Origin: Streptomyces sp. TRM68416
GTDB taxonomy: Bacteria; Actinomycetota; Actinomycetes; Streptomycetales; Streptomycetaceae
Reading direction: 5' to 3'
Assembly (NCBI RefSeq): GCF_014596915.1
Contig: NZ_JACVWU010000011.1
Coordinates: forward strand, 1-64,000
DNA: 64,000 nucleotides
In this document: piece by piece, positions 42,638 to 52,620 of the stretch
How the letters are laid out: each line of letters begins with the position of its first letter
Position numbering within the stretch: the stretch's first letter is position 1
Translations under genes and position numbers: made by a program
Notes under the pieces: model-generated
Seen by the model: only the letters and a program-made list of their open reading frames with translations
The model's database searches: none
Told to the model about the DNA's origin: nothing

Positions 42638-42693
42638 GCGGTCACAGTATCCGGCGCCCGAGCCGCACGGAGACCGGCTCCGGAAAACACCGA

Positions 42694-42724
42694 GGACCCC
42701 GACGACGTACGGCGTCGGGGTCCC
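42694..42724 (-). terminator. Terminator after the FmdB-type gene
   Basis: GGACCCCGAC pairs with GTCGGGGTCC across ACGTACGGC in the gap between the FmdB-type gene and mtnP. A T-run in minus-strand sense is not strong, but the perfect stem in a 100-base gap makes a transcription stop likely. Confidence 0.6.
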
Positions 42725-42736
42725 GTGAGCGCGCGG

Positions 42737-43048
42737 CTACGCGGCGGAGCTGCTGCTGGAGGAGGTGCTGGTGCCCGACGACTTCGAGTCCGAGGACGCC
42801 GAGGACGCCGTGGACGTCGAGGTCGAGGACGTCGACGGCTTCGACGACGCCGGCGAGCTGCTCGACGAGGAGCCGCGGCTGTCGTTGCGGTAGAAGCCGG
42901 AGCCCTTGAAGACGATGCCGACCGCTGAGAACACCTTCTTCAGGCGTCCGTCACAGGTGGGGCACTCGGTCAGGGCGTCGTCGGTGAACTTCTGCACCGC
43001 CTCGAGGCCCTCGCCGCACTCGGTGCACTGGTACTGGTAGGTCGGCAC
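42737..43048 (-). CDS. FmdB-family zinc ribbon protein
   Basis: A 103-aa protein. GTG 43048 has GGAGGAA five to six bases before it. The N-terminal 45 residues form the FmdB zinc ribbon with C-x2-C pairs (YQYQCTECGEGLEAVQKF, then LTECPTCDGRLKKVF), ending in the family hallmark GIVFKGSGFYRND. The rest is a Ser/Thr-rich tail (about 40 residues), low complexity and probably disordered. FmdB proteins are thought to be regulatory; the mechanism is unproven. Confidence 0.88.
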   Translation of the reverse strand: MPTYQYQCTECGEGLEAVQKFTDDALTECPTCDGRLKKVFSAVGIVFKGSGFYRNDSRGSSSSSSPASSKPSTSSTSTSTASSASSDSKSSGTSTSSSSSSAA

Positions 43049-43115
43049 TGTCTTCCTCCTGGCACTCTCACTCAATGAGTGCTAACGACGGTCCATAGTG
43101 ACGTATTCCTCGGGA

Positions 43116-44405
43116 TCAGTCCACCGTCACCGGCACGCGGTGACCGACGCCACGTGCGACGGTACGGCTGTGGGGGCGTGTCGCCAGCCGCGAGCGCAGC
43201 GCCAGCAAGGTGGCCAGGGCGAGCAGTGTGCCGCCCATCGGGACCAGGAATCCGGCGCCGTCCCAGAAGCGGTCCTCCAGCTGTCCGGCGACCGTGACGG
43301 CTGCCGCCTGGCCGAGCGCCACCGCGCCGGTCAGCCAGGTGAAGGCCTCGGTGCGGGCACCGGCCGGCACCAGGCTCTCGACCAGCGTGTAGCCGGTGAT
43401 CAGCGCGGGCGCGATGCACATGCCGACCAGGAGACCGAGACCGGCCAGCACGAGCACCGAGTGCGCGGCCCACAGCCCGGAGGCCGCCAGCGCGAGCGCG
43501 GCGTAACCGAGGACGAGGCGGCGCTGCGGGGCCACCTTCCAGGCGATGGCGCCGCAGGCGATACCGGAGAGCATGTTGCCGGCGGCGAAGACGCCGTACA
43601 GGACGCCGTTGAGCCCCGGCTCGCCGATCGACTCGGTGAACGCGGCCAGCGACACCTGCATGCCGCCGAAGACGGAACCGATGCCCAGGAACGTCACGAT
43701 CAGCACACGCACACCGGGGATGCGCAGCGCGGACGCGTGCTCCACGCGCGCGTGCCCGGCGACGGCGACGGTGGGCTGCGTGCTCTTCTGCGCGGCGAAC
43801 AGCAGGCCGCCGACCAACGTCAGCGCAGCCTCGGTGACCAGGCCTGCGGCCGGGTCGACGGCGGTGCACAGGGCGGTGGCGAGCAGCGGGCCGACGACGA
43901 ACGTCAGCTCGTCGGTGACGGACTCGAAGGCCGCCGCCGTGGTCATCAGGGGGGAGTCCTTGAGCTTCACGCCCCAGCGCGCGCGGACCATGGGGCCGAC
44001 CTGCGGTACCGAGGCGCCGGTGGGCACGGCCGCCGCGAACAGCGCCCACAGGGGCGCGTCCGCCAGCGCGAGCGCGGTCAGGGTCAGGCCGGACGCCGTG
44101 TGCAGCAGGACGCCGGGGATCAGGACGGCGCGCTGCCCGTACCGGTCGGCGAGGCGGCCGCTGTACGGCGCGAACAGCGCCATGGAGACGCCGGTGACGG
44201 CCGCGGCGGCGCCCGCCGCGCCGTACGAGCCGGTGGTGTGCTGCACGAGCAGCACGATGGAGATGGTGAGCATCGCGAACGGCTGGCGCGCCGCGAAGCC
44301 GGGGAGCAGGAACGTCCAGGCGCCGCGGGTGCGCAGCAGCTGTCCGTATCCCGGGCGGGAGGCCGACGAGGTCTTCGACGGCTCGGTGGTGACCGTGGAT
44401 TCCAC
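43116..44405 (-). CDS. MFS transporter (12-span)
   Basis: A 429-aa transporter starting at GTG 44405 (GAAAGG upstream). It has twelve predicted spans, with FAPYSGRLADRYGQRAVLIPG as the motif-A-like loop and a polar C-terminus rich in Arg. It shows no similarity to the 14-span exporters elsewhere in the window. A putative exporter of unknown substrate. Monocistronic: its stop is 68 bases from the FmdB-type start region on the same strand. Confidence 0.85.
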   Translation of the reverse strand: MESTVTTEPSKTSSASRPGYGQLLRTRGAWTFLLPGFAARQPFAMLTISIVLLVQHTTGSYGAAGAAAAVTGVSMALFAPYSGRLADRYGQRAVLIPGVLLHTASGLTLTALALADAPLWALFAAAVPTGASVPQVGPMVRARWGVKLKDSPLMTTAAAFESVTDELTFVVGPLLATALCTAVDPAAGLVTEAALTLVGGLLFAAQKSTQPTVAVAGHARVEHASALRIPGVRVLIVTFLGIGSVFGGMQVSLAAFTESIGEPGLNGVLYGVFAAGNMLSGIACGAIAWKVAPQRRLVLGYAALALAASGLWAAHSVLVLAGLGLLVGMCIAPALITGYTLVESLVPAGARTEAFTWLTGAVALGQAAAVTVAGQLEDRFWDGAGFLVPMGGTLLALATLLALRSRLATRPHSRTVARGVGHRVPVTVD

Positions 44406-44738
44406 GGCCCGTGCCTTTCTGCCGCCTGGTAGCGCGCCCGTGCGGGGGCGCCGAGAGCTGTCCTCTTGCGCGGAACTGCGGTAGATACCGGCGCCCACTG
44501 CGCGAGGGCGTCCCGGCCGCCATACGGTCGCGCCAGCTCTGCGTCAGGCAGAGTTGGTTCGATCAACGTGCGCCTTTATCGTACAGGGATCAACGCCCGG
44601 CGCACCTGTGAAAACGAGCACCGCACAGGACGGCGCCTGCGATTGCGGGGGGCGTGAACAGTGCGAAATGCGCCCGTAACGACCGAGTGCGCCTCTGAGC
44701 GGGCCATGCACCACCCCAGAACCGGCGCGAACCCCCGC
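44406..44738. other. Gap between MFS and antiporter genes
   Basis: Contains the MFS promoter region and the antiporter's 3' end. A small perfect hairpin CTCTGC-GTCAG-GCAGAG lies at 44537-44553. No coding frame with a ribosome site and domain was found. Confidence 0.4.
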
Positions 44739-46283
44739 TCAGCGCCTCGGGCCCGGGCCGTCTCCGCCCGTCCCGAGCCACCCGGCCAGCTTGCCGCCGC
44801 GTCCCACGGCGTGCAGTCGTCGCTCCGCCGCGTCCCGCACGGGATCCGTGGCCACCACGAGCAACTCGTCCCCGCGCCGCAGCACCGTCGTCGGCAGGGG
44901 CACGAACGAGGTCCCGTCCCGCACGACCAGGGTCACCGCGGCCCCCGACGGCAGCCGCAGCTCGTTGATCTCCACGCCGTGCATCTTCGAGTGCTCGGGG
45001 ATCGCCACGGACAGCAGGTGTCCGCGCAGCCGCTCCAGGGGGGCGGACTCGATGCCGAGGTCGGAGGCGGCCTCGGCGTCTCCGCCGAGCCGCAGGCGGC
45101 GCGCGAGCCACGGCAGGGTCGGGCCCTGGACGAGGGTGTAGACGACGACCAGGACGAAGACGATGTTGAAGATCCGGCGGCTGCCGTCGACGCCGTTCAC
45201 CATGGGGATCGTCGCCAGGATGATGGGGACGGCGCCGCGCAGGCCGGCCCAGGACATGAGCGTCTGCTCCTGCCACGGCACCCGGAACGGGACGAGGCAC
45301 AGCACGACGCTCAGCGGGCGGGCCACCATCGTCAGGACCAGGCCGATGAGGAGGGCGGGCAGGATGTCGTCGCCCAACTCGTGCGGGGTGACCAGAAGGC
45401 CGAGCAGGACGAACATGCCGATCTGGGCGATCCAGCCGAGCCCGTCGGCGAAACCGCGTGTGGCCGGCCAGTGGGGGAGCTTGGCGTTGCCCATGACCAT
45501 TGCGGCGAGGTAGACCGCCAGGAAGCCGCTGCCGTGCGACAGCGCGCCCCCCGCGTACGCCACGACGGCGATCGCCATCACGGCGATCGGATACAGGCCG
45601 GAGGCGGGCAGCGCCACGTGCCGCAGGCCCCAGGAGCCCAGCCAGCCCACCGCGAGGCCGATGGCGGCGCCGATGGCCAGTTGCAGCGCTATCTCGCCCA
45701 GCAGCACGTACCAGTGCTCGACGGGGCCCGCGTGGGAGAAGGCCACCACCAGGATGACCACAGGGGCGTCGTTGAAGCCGGACTCGGCCTCCAGGGTGCC
45801 CGTCACGCGCGCGGGGAGGGGGATCTTCCGCAGGACCGAGAAGACGGCCGCGGCGTCCGTGGAGGAGACGATCGCCCCGATGATCAGGGCCTGGCGCCAC
45901 TCCAGCCCCGTCAGGTAGTGCGCGGCCGCGGCCGTGACGCCGACGCTCACCGCGACTCCGGCCAGCGCCAGCGTGGAGGCGGCCGGAAGGGCGGGCCGGA
46001 TCTCCTTCCACTTCGTCCCCAGACCACCTTCGGCCAGGATCACGACCAGGGCCGCGTATCCGATGACCTGCGTCAGCTCGGCGTTGTCGAACTTGATGCC
46101 GCCGATTCCGTCCTGGCCCATGGCGATGCCGATCCCCAGATAGGCGAGCAGGCTGGGGAGCCCGCTGCGCGAGGAGATGCGGACCGCTGCGACGGCGATG
46201 AGCAGGACGAGCGAGCAGACGAGCAGGAGCTGGTTGAGGTCGTGGACAGTCAGCGGCCGTTCCCTTCCCTGGCTCACGGACAC
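44739..46283 (-). CDS. K+/H+ antiporter, CPA1/NhaP2 type with C-terminal RCK domain
   Basis: A 514-aa membrane protein. Spans begin at DLNQLLLVCSLVLLIAVAAV. The conserved ion-site helices GAIVSSTDAAAVFSVLR and GTLEAESGFNDAPVVILVVAF are those of the CPA1 family, with WAGLRGAVPIILAT later. The C-terminal 110 residues (LLSVAIPEHSKMHGVEINEL, then DGTSFVPLPTTVLRRGDELLVVATDP) match a TrkA-C/RCK domain that senses nucleotides or cations. The whole resembles CvrA/NhaP2 K+/H+ antiporters, which keep cytoplasmic K+ and pH balanced. GTG 46283 is used; a GTG two codons later is also possible. Confidence 0.88.
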   Translation of the reverse strand: MSVSQGRERPLTVHDLNQLLLVCSLVLLIAVAAVRISSRSGLPSLLAYLGIGIAMGQDGIGGIKFDNAELTQVIGYAALVVILAEGGLGTKWKEIRPALPAASTLALAGVAVSVGVTAAAAHYLTGLEWRQALIIGAIVSSTDAAAVFSVLRKIPLPARVTGTLEAESGFNDAPVVILVVAFSHAGPVEHWYVLLGEIALQLAIGAAIGLAVGWLGSWGLRHVALPASGLYPIAVMAIAVVAYAGGALSHGSGFLAVYLAAMVMGNAKLPHWPATRGFADGLGWIAQIGMFVLLGLLVTPHELGDDILPALLIGLVLTMVARPLSVVLCLVPFRVPWQEQTLMSWAGLRGAVPIILATIPMVNGVDGSRRIFNIVFVLVVVYTLVQGPTLPWLARRLRLGGDAEAASDLGIESAPLERLRGHLLSVAIPEHSKMHGVEINELRLPSGAAVTLVVRDGTSFVPLPTTVLRRGDELLVVATDPVRDAAERRLHAVGRGGKLAGWLGTGGDGPGPRR

Positions 46284-46522
46284 GCGCGCGTGAGCTCACG
46301 TACACAGGACACGAAGTGGTGGTTCTCCGCACCCAACTACTTCGTTACCTTACCTAACTCTTGACGATTTCTTGACGCTTCTCCGGGCATGATCGAACGC
46401 TCGTGCGCGCTGGTTCCCGACTCCGCGTCAAGTGGCGCGGGGCCCTGCGCCTATGGTTGCTCCAGCGCTCATTCAAAAGGACAGCCCGCTTTGCCGCTCG
46501 CGTTAGGACAGCAAGGACAGCG

Positions 46523-49330
46523 ATGCCCCCCAACACCACCGCCTCTACGGGTCAGCAGCCCGGCAAGTCCGGCAGGAAGAAGGGGCGCAGAGCCCGTCTG
46601 ATCGTCCTCGTCCTCGTCCTGGCGCTCATCGGCGGCGTCGTGTACGGGGCGTACTGGTCCATCAGCACCGTCCGCGCCTCCTTCCCGCAGACCGAGGGCT
46701 CGATCACGCTCGACGGCCTGTCGGGCCCGGTCGACGTGAAGCGCGACGGCTACGGCATCCCGCAGATCTACGCCTCCTCCGACGAGGACCTGTTCATGGC
46801 GCAGGGATACGTCCAGGCGCAGGACCGGTTCTACGAGATGGACGTGCGCCGTCACATGACCTCGGGGCGCCTGTCGGAGATGTTCGGCAAGGGGCAGGTC
46901 GACAACGACGAGTTCCTGCGCACGCTGGGCTGGGACCGCGTCGCGAAGGAGGAGTACGACACCAAGCTGTCGGACTCCACCAAGAAGTACCTGCAGGCGT
47001 ACGCCAAGGGGGTCAACGCCTACCTGGAGGGCAAGGAAGGCAGGGACATCTCGCTGGAGTACGCGGCCCTGGGCTTCAGCAACGACTACATGCCGCAGAA
47101 GTGGACCCCGGTCGACTCGGTCTCCTGGCTGAAGGCGATGGCCTGGGACCTGCGCGGCAACATGCAGGACGAGATCGACCGCGCCCTGATGACCAGCCGC
47201 CTCGGCCCCAAGCAGATCCAGGACCTGTATCCGGACTACCCGTACGACCGGAACAAGGCGATCGTCCAGGAGGGCCAGTACGACGAGCTCACCCAGGTGT
47301 TCGAACAGGGCGACGGCACGTCGGGCACCGGCACGGGCACCTCTACCGCAGGGGCGGCCGAAGCGGCCGGAGCGGCCGGAGCATCTACGAGTGGCTCCAC
47401 GGACACCGCGTCCGGCTCGGGCGCCACGGCCCTCCAGAGCCAGCTGTCGGGCCTCTACGAGGTCCTGGAGGACCTTCCCGCGGCCGTCGGAGTGAACGGC
47501 AACGGCATCGGATCCAATTCCTGGGTCGTCTCCGGCGCCCACACCATCACCGGCAAGCCGTTGCTGGCCAACGATCCGCACCTGTCGGCGTCGCTGCCGT
47601 CCGTCTGGTACCAGATGGGCCTGCACTGCCGCAGCGTCTCCAGCAAGTGCCAGTACGACGTCTCCGGCTACACCTTCGCGGGCATGCCCGGTGTGATCAT
47701 CGGCCACAACAAGAACATCTCCTGGGGCATGACCAACTCCGGCGTCGACGTCACCGACCTCTACCTGGAGAAGCTCACCGGCGAGGGCTACCTGTACGAC
47801 GGCAAGGTCAAGCCGTTCACCACGCGCGAGGAGACCATCAAGGTCGCCGGCGGCAAGTCCAAGACCATCGTCGTCCGCGAGACCAGCAACGGCCCCCTGC
47901 TGTCCGACCGCAGCGACGAACTGGTGAAGGTCGGCAAGAAGGCCACCGTCGACACCGCCGCACCCGACCGCGGCGACGGCTACGGCATCTCCCTGCGCTG
48001 GACCGCCCTGGAGCCCGGCACCTCCATGGACGCCGTCTTCGCGATGGACAGGGCGGCCGACTGGGACGACTTCCGCGAGGCCGCCGCCCTGTTCGACGTG
48101 CCCTCGCAGAACTTGATCTACGCCGACACCAAGGACCACATCGGCTACACCCTCCCCGGAAAGATCCCCACGCGCGCGGAGGGCGTCGACGGCTCGGTCC
48201 CGCAGCCGGGATGGAACTCCAAGTACCGCTGGAAGGGCTACATCCCGCAGAACCAGCTCCCCTACGAGTACGACCCCGCGCGCGGGTACATCGTCACCGC
48301 CAACCAGGCCGTGGTCGACGAGGACAAGTACCCCTACACGCTCACCACGGACTGGGGCTACGGCACGCGCAGCCAGCGCATCACCGACCTGATCAAGTCG
48401 AAGATCGACGACGGCGGCAAGGTCTCCACCGACGACATGCGCCAGATGCAGCTGGACAACAGCAGCGAGATCGCCAAGCTGCTCGTGCCCAAGCTGCTGA
48501 AGATCGACATCGAGGACAGGGACGTCCGCGAGGCGCAGAAGCTCCTGGAGGGCTGGGACTACACCCAGGACGCGGACTCGGCGGCCGCCGCCTACTTCAA
48601 CTCGGTCTGGCGCAACACCCTCAAGCTCGCCTTCGGCAACAAGCTGCCCAAGGAGCTCCGGGTCAAGGGCCAGTGCCTGTGGGTCGACCCGGTCAACACC
48701 ACCGGACCCGCCGACGAGGTGCAGAAGGTCCGCGAGTGCGGCCAGCGCGACGCCGACCAGGCGCAGCCGGACGGCGGCGACCGCTGGTTCGAGGTCGTGC
48801 GCACCCTCATGGACGACCAGGACAGCGACTGGTGGCAGACGCCCAAGTCGGGGTCGGGCCGCCCCGCCGCCGACAACCGTGACGAGCTGTTCAAGCGCGC
48901 CATGATCGACGCCCGCTGGGAGCTGACCGCCAAGCTCGGCAAGGACATCGACACCTGGAGCTGGGGCCGGCTGCACCGCCTGTTCCTGAAGAACCAGACC
49001 CTCGGCACCGAGGGCCCCGGCTTCCTGCAGTACATCCTCAACCGCGGCCCCTGGAAGCTCAGCGGCGGCGAGGCGACGGTCAACGCCACCGGCTGGAACG
49101 CCGCCGGCGGCTACGGCGTCGTGTGGGTGCCGTCGATGCGGATGGTGGTCAACCTCGGCGACCTCGACAAGTCGAAGTGGATCAACCTCACCGGAGCCTC
49201 CGGGCACGCCTACAGCGCGCACTACACCGACCAGACCGGCAAGTGGGCCAAGGGCGAGCTGCTGGACTGGTCCTTCTCCGACGAGGCAGTCGAGAAGAAC
49301 ACCAGCGACACGCTGGTGCTGGAGCCTTAG
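46523..49330 (+). CDS. Penicillin acylase-family Ntn hydrolase
   Basis: A 935-aa enzyme. The N-terminus is basic with one membrane helix (RARLIVLVLVLALIGGVVYG), so it is exported and perhaps anchored. The alpha part contains GYVQAQDRFYEMDVRRHM. A Gly/Ala/Ser/Thr linker (about 270-305) precedes the self-cleavage site at GIGSNSWVVSG, where Ser331 would become the N-terminal nucleophile of the beta chain. Later conserved parts are LLANDPHLSASLP and GMTNSGVDVTDLYLEKL. Family members hydrolyse N-acyl compounds such as penicillin, acyl-homoserine lactones or cyclic lipopeptides; the substrate here is unknown. ATG 46523 follows AGGACAG. Confidence 0.9.
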   Translation: MPPNTTASTGQQPGKSGRKKGRRARLIVLVLVLALIGGVVYGAYWSISTVRASFPQTEGSITLDGLSGPVDVKRDGYGIPQIYASSDEDLFMAQGYVQAQDRFYEMDVRRHMTSGRLSEMFGKGQVDNDEFLRTLGWDRVAKEEYDTKLSDSTKKYLQAYAKGVNAYLEGKEGRDISLEYAALGFSNDYMPQKWTPVDSVSWLKAMAWDLRGNMQDEIDRALMTSRLGPKQIQDLYPDYPYDRNKAIVQEGQYDELTQVFEQGDGTSGTGTGTSTAGAAEAAGAAGASTSGSTDTASGSGATALQSQLSGLYEVLEDLPAAVGVNGNGIGSNSWVVSGAHTITGKPLLANDPHLSASLPSVWYQMGLHCRSVSSKCQYDVSGYTFAGMPGVIIGHNKNISWGMTNSGVDVTDLYLEKLTGEGYLYDGKVKPFTTREETIKVAGGKSKTIVVRETSNGPLLSDRSDELVKVGKKATVDTAAPDRGDGYGISLRWTALEPGTSMDAVFAMDRAADWDDFREAAALFDVPSQNLIYADTKDHIGYTLPGKIPTRAEGVDGSVPQPGWNSKYRWKGYIPQNQLPYEYDPARGYIVTANQAVVDEDKYPYTLTTDWGYGTRSQRITDLIKSKIDDGGKVSTDDMRQMQLDNSSEIAKLLVPKLLKIDIEDRDVREAQKLLEGWDYTQDADSAAAAYFNSVWRNTLKLAFGNKLPKELRVKGQCLWVDPVNTTGPADEVQKVRECGQRDADQAQPDGGDRWFEVVRTLMDDQDSDWWQTPKSGSGRPAADNRDELFKRAMIDARWELTAKLGKDIDTWSWGRLHRLFLKNQTLGTEGPGFLQYILNRGPWKLSGGEATVNATGWNAAGGYGVVWVPSMRMVVNLGDLDKSKWINLTGASGHAYSAHYTDQTGKWAKGELLDWSFSDEAVEKNTSDTLVLEP

Positions 49331-49370
49331 CGGCCCGGTGTTCGGGGCGAGGGCGCTCGGCCGTCGCTGT

Positions 49371-49415
49371 GAAAGGGGCCCTCCACGCGCGTAACCCGCG
49401 TGGAGGGCCCCTTTC
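49371..49415. terminator. Bidirectional terminator, perfect 19-bp stem
   Basis: GAAAGGGGCCCTCCACGCG (49371-49389) pairs perfectly with its inverse at 49397-49415 across CGTAACC. A-rich and T-rich ends on both sides make it usable in both directions. It lies between the convergent penicillin-acylase and 5-formyltetrahydrofolate cyclo-ligase genes. Confidence 0.88.
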
Positions 49416-49524
49416 GTGTGAGGGCGCGGAGCCCGGCCCGCTGTGCGTGCCGGCGCGGCGTGCAGCCGCGGGGCGCACGGCACGATCCGCGCGCCCCACC
49501 AGGGGCTGAGCGCCCCGCGGCGGA

Positions 49525-50166
49525 TCAGGCTCCCCTGCGCCGCTCGGGGGTTGTGCGGAAGCGGCGTATGCCCGACGGCGTCACCACCGCGTGCACCGGC
49601 CGGTCGTGCGCCTCCGCCGGCACGTGCGCGACGACCTCCGAGTCGTAGAGCAGCACGACCAGCGCGGGGTGGGCGGCCGCGCGCTCCAGCCGGGCGAGCA
49701 CGCGGTCGTACGAGCCTCCGCCGCGCCCCAGGCGCCTGCCGCGCGCGTCCACCGCCAGGCCGGGCAGCAGCACCACGTCGGCGGTGGTCACGGCGTCGGG
49801 TCCGAGGCGCTCGCCGGCCGGTTCGAAGAGAGCCATCTTCCCGCCGTGTTGGATGCGTGCGAGGGATCCCTGGCCGGTGTACGCGCCCCAGTCGAGGTCG
49901 TTGTCGGGCAGGAGCGCGGGGAGCAGGACGTGCACGCCCCGCGCGCGCAGCGCGTCCAGCAGCGCGAGCGTGCCCGGTTCACTCCCGACCGAGACGTACG
50001 CTGTCACCGTGCGCGCCTGCGCCAGCTCGGGCAGATCGAGCGCGCGCTCGCCCAGCGCGACGGCGGCCCTGCGCACGTCATCGGCCGTCAACCTGTTCCT
50101 CACCGCGAGGATCTCTCGCCGCAACACGCGCTTGTCAGGCTCTGCCGGACGTCCGATGTGACTCAA
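49525..50166 (-). CDS. 5-formyltetrahydrofolate cyclo-ligase
   Basis: A 213-aa enzyme converting 5-formyl-THF to 5,10-methenyl-THF with ATP. Seen are DKRVLRREILAVRNRLT, SVGSEPGTLALLDALRARGVHVLLPAL and the phosphate-binding VDARGRRLGRGGGSYDRVLARL. The only in-frame start near the conserved N-terminus is TTG 50166, with GGAAGGG about 18 bases upstream, so the exact start is uncertain. Divergent from galU. Confidence 0.88.
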   Translation of the reverse strand: MSHIGRPAEPDKRVLRREILAVRNRLTADDVRRAAVALGERALDLPELAQARTVTAYVSVGSEPGTLALLDALRARGVHVLLPALLPDNDLDWGAYTGQGSLARIQHGGKMALFEPAGERLGPDAVTTADVVLLPGLAVDARGRRLGRGGGSYDRVLARLERAAAHPALVVLLYDSEVVAHVPAEAHDRPVHAVVTPSGIRRFRTTPERRRGA

Positions 50167-50259
50167 AGGTCGTACCCGTACCCTTCCAATAGGCTCATAT
50201 GAGAGCCAATTAACCGGAGCCACAGATTCCCTACAAAGGCACCGGATAAGGTTGCGGGC

Positions 50260-51162
50260 ATGACTCAGTCGCACCCTCGGATCAGCAAGGCTGTCATTCC
50301 CGCAGCAGGTCTTGGCACCCGGTTCCTGCCGGCCACCAAGGCCACTCCCAAGGAGATGCTGCCGGTCGTCGACAAGCCGGCGATCCAGTATGTGGTCGAA
50401 GAGGCCGTGTCCGCCGGCCTCGACGACGTCCTCATGATCACAGGCCGCAACAAGCGACCCCTGGAGGACCACTTCGACCGCAACTACGAGCTGGAGTCCG
50501 CCCTGGAGAAGAAGGGCGACGCCGAACGGCTCGCGAAGGTGCAGGAGTCCAGTGACCTGGCCACCATGCACTACGTGCGCCAGGGCGACCCCAGGGGGCT
50601 CGGTCACGCCGTCCTGTGCGCCGCGCCGCACGTGGGGGACGAGCCCTTCGCCGTCCTCCTCGGCGACGACCTCATCGACCCGCGCGACCCGCTGCTCAAG
50701 CGCATGGTCGAGGTCCAGGAGCAGCGCGGCGGCAGCGTCATCGCGCTCATGGAGGTCGCGCCCGAGCAGATCCACCTCTACGGCTGCGCGGCCGTGGAGG
50801 CCACCGAGGACGGCGACGTCGTCAAGGTGACCGGCATGGTCGAGAAGCCCGACCCGGCGGACGCCCCGTCGAACTACGCGATCATCGGCCGCTACGTCCT
50901 CGACCCCCACGTCTTCGACATACTGCGCAAGACCGAGCCCGGCCGCGGCGGCGAGATCCAGCTCACCGACGCCCTGCAGCAGCTCGCGGCGGACGAGAAG
51001 GTCGGCGGCCCGGTGCACGGCGTGGTCTTCAAGGGCCGCCGCTATGACACCGGTGACCGTGGCGACTATCTGCGTGCCATTGTCAGACTCGCATGCGAAC
51101 GTGAAGACCTGGGCCCGGACTTCCGGACCTGGCTTCGCAGTTACGTAGCCGAGGAGATGTAG
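50260..51162 (+). CDS. galU: UTP-glucose-1-phosphate uridylyltransferase
   Basis: A 300-aa nucleotidyltransferase that makes UDP-glucose from UTP and glucose 1-phosphate. The nucleotide-binding AVIPAAGLGTRFLPATKATPKEMLPVVDKP is intact, as are GRNKRPLEDHFD and the metal/sugar-site loop LLGDDLIDP and GMVEKPDPADAPSNYAIIGRYVL. UDP-glucose supplies cell-wall polymers and trehalose. It starts the gene row that ends in sepX, with five bases between its stop and the next start. Confidence 0.93.
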   Translation: MTQSHPRISKAVIPAAGLGTRFLPATKATPKEMLPVVDKPAIQYVVEEAVSAGLDDVLMITGRNKRPLEDHFDRNYELESALEKKGDAERLAKVQESSDLATMHYVRQGDPRGLGHAVLCAAPHVGDEPFAVLLGDDLIDPRDPLLKRMVEVQEQRGGSVIALMEVAPEQIHLYGCAAVEATEDGDVVKVTGMVEKPDPADAPSNYAIIGRYVLDPHVFDILRKTEPGRGGEIQLTDALQQLAADEKVGGPVHGVVFKGRRYDTGDRGDYLRAIVRLACEREDLGPDFRTWLRSYVAEEM

Positions 51163-51167
51163 CCACT

Positions 51168-52490
51168 TTGAGCAGCGCCGCGCCCCGCACCACCGGCCAG
51201 GACCACCTCTGGTCGGTGGACGAACACCTGGAGGACATCCTCGCGACCGTCCGCCCCCTCGAACCCATCGAGCTGCAACTGCTCGACGCCCAGGGCTGCG
51301 TCCTGGTCGACGACGTCACGGTGCCGGTGTCCCTGCCGCCGTTCGACAACAGCTCCATGGACGGGTACGCGGTGCGGGTCGCCGATGTCGCGGGCGCGAG
51401 CGAGGAGTTCCCGGCCGTCCTGGAGGTCGTCGGGGACGTGGCGGCGGGCCAGGCCGAGCTGCTCCAGGTCGGTCCCGGCCAGGCCGCCCGCATCATGACC
51501 GGCGCCCCGTTGCCGCCCGGCGCCGAGGCCGTCGTCCCGGTCGAGTGGACCGACGGAGGTCTCGGCGCGGGCCCGGTGACCGGGATGCGCGCCCGCAGCC
51601 TCGCTCCCGAAGGCGCCGAGGGGCAGGTGCACGTGTACCGCCCGGCCGAGGCACGCGCGCACGTGCGGGCCAAGGGCAGCGACGTGAAGGCGGGCGACCG
51701 CGCGCTGGAGGCCGGCACCGTCCTCGGACCGCCGCAGATCGCCCTGCTCGCCGCGATCGGCCGCGGCACGGTACGCGTACGCCCCCGCCCGCGCGTGGTC
51801 GTGATGTCCACCGGCAGCGAACTCGTCCAGCCGGACGAGGAACTGCGCAACGGCCAGATCTACGACTCCAACAGCTTCGCCCTCACCGCGGCGGCCCGTG
51901 ACGCCGGAGCCATCGCCTACCGGGTGGGCGCCGTCGCCGACGACGCCGAGACCCTCCGTTCCGCCATCGAGGACCAGTTGGTCCGCGCCGACCTCATGGT
52001 CACCACGGGCGGGGTGAGCGTCGGGGCGTACGACGTCGTCAAGGAGGCGCTCGAATCCGTCGCCGACGAGGACGAGGCGGGCAGCGGCATCGACTTCCGC
52101 AAGCTCGCCATGCAGCCGGGCAAACCCCAGGGCTTCGGCTCCATCGGCCCCGACCACACCCCGCTGCTGGCCCTCCCCGGCAACCCCGTGTCGTCGTACG
52201 TCTCCTTCGAGGTCTTCGTGCGCCCCGCGATCCGTACCCTCATGGGCCTCGACGACGTCCACCGGCCGCGCACCACCGCGACCCTCACGGCGGACAAGGC
52301 CCTGACCTCGCCGAAGGGCCGCAGACAGTTCCTGCGCGGGACGTACGCCGAGGGCACCGTGACGCCGGTCGGGGGCGCCGGATCGCACCTGGTCGCCGCC
52401 CTCGCGCATGCCGACGCGCTGATCGTCGTTCCCGAGGACGTCGAGACCGTCGAGCCCGGCACCGCCGTCGAGGTCGTCCTGCTCGGCTGA
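51168..52490 (+). CDS. glp: Gephyrin-like molybdotransferase Glp (MoeA family)
   Basis: A 440-aa MoeA-like protein. It has the MoeA N-domain (SSMDGYAVRVADV, MTGAPLPPGAEAVVPVEWTD), the central MoCF domain with RVRPRPRVVVMSTGSELV and DLMVTTGGVSVGAYDVVKEAL, KPQGFG and LPGNPVSSYVSFE, and domain IV at the C-terminus. MoeA inserts molybdenum into molybdopterin. The copy next to galU and sepX/glpR is the one recently shown in Corynebacterium to act as a gephyrin-like divisome partner (Glp). TTG 51168 has GAGGAG at 51151-51156. The symbol is given on context. Confidence 0.87.
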   Translation: MSSAAPRTTGQDHLWSVDEHLEDILATVRPLEPIELQLLDAQGCVLVDDVTVPVSLPPFDNSSMDGYAVRVADVAGASEEFPAVLEVVGDVAAGQAELLQVGPGQAARIMTGAPLPPGAEAVVPVEWTDGGLGAGPVTGMRARSLAPEGAEGQVHVYRPAEARAHVRAKGSDVKAGDRALEAGTVLGPPQIALLAAIGRGTVRVRPRPRVVVMSTGSELVQPDEELRNGQIYDSNSFALTAAARDAGAIAYRVGAVADDAETLRSAIEDQLVRADLMVTTGGVSVGAYDVVKEALESVADEDEAGSGIDFRKLAMQPGKPQGFGSIGPDHTPLLALPGNPVSSYVSFEVFVRPAIRTLMGLDDVHRPRTTATLTADKALTSPKGRRQFLRGTYAEGTVTPVGGAGSHLVAALAHADALIVVPEDVETVEPGTAVEVVLLG

Positions 52491-52620
52491 GCACGCGCGC
52501 GCGTGCCGGCCCGCGGGGCGGTCCTGCGCCGGTGCGCGCGCCGACTTGGCGGTACCGTGTCGCGCACAGCAGGCCCGTGCGCCGCACCGCGACGGGCCCG
52601 GACCGGGAGCGCCACACAGC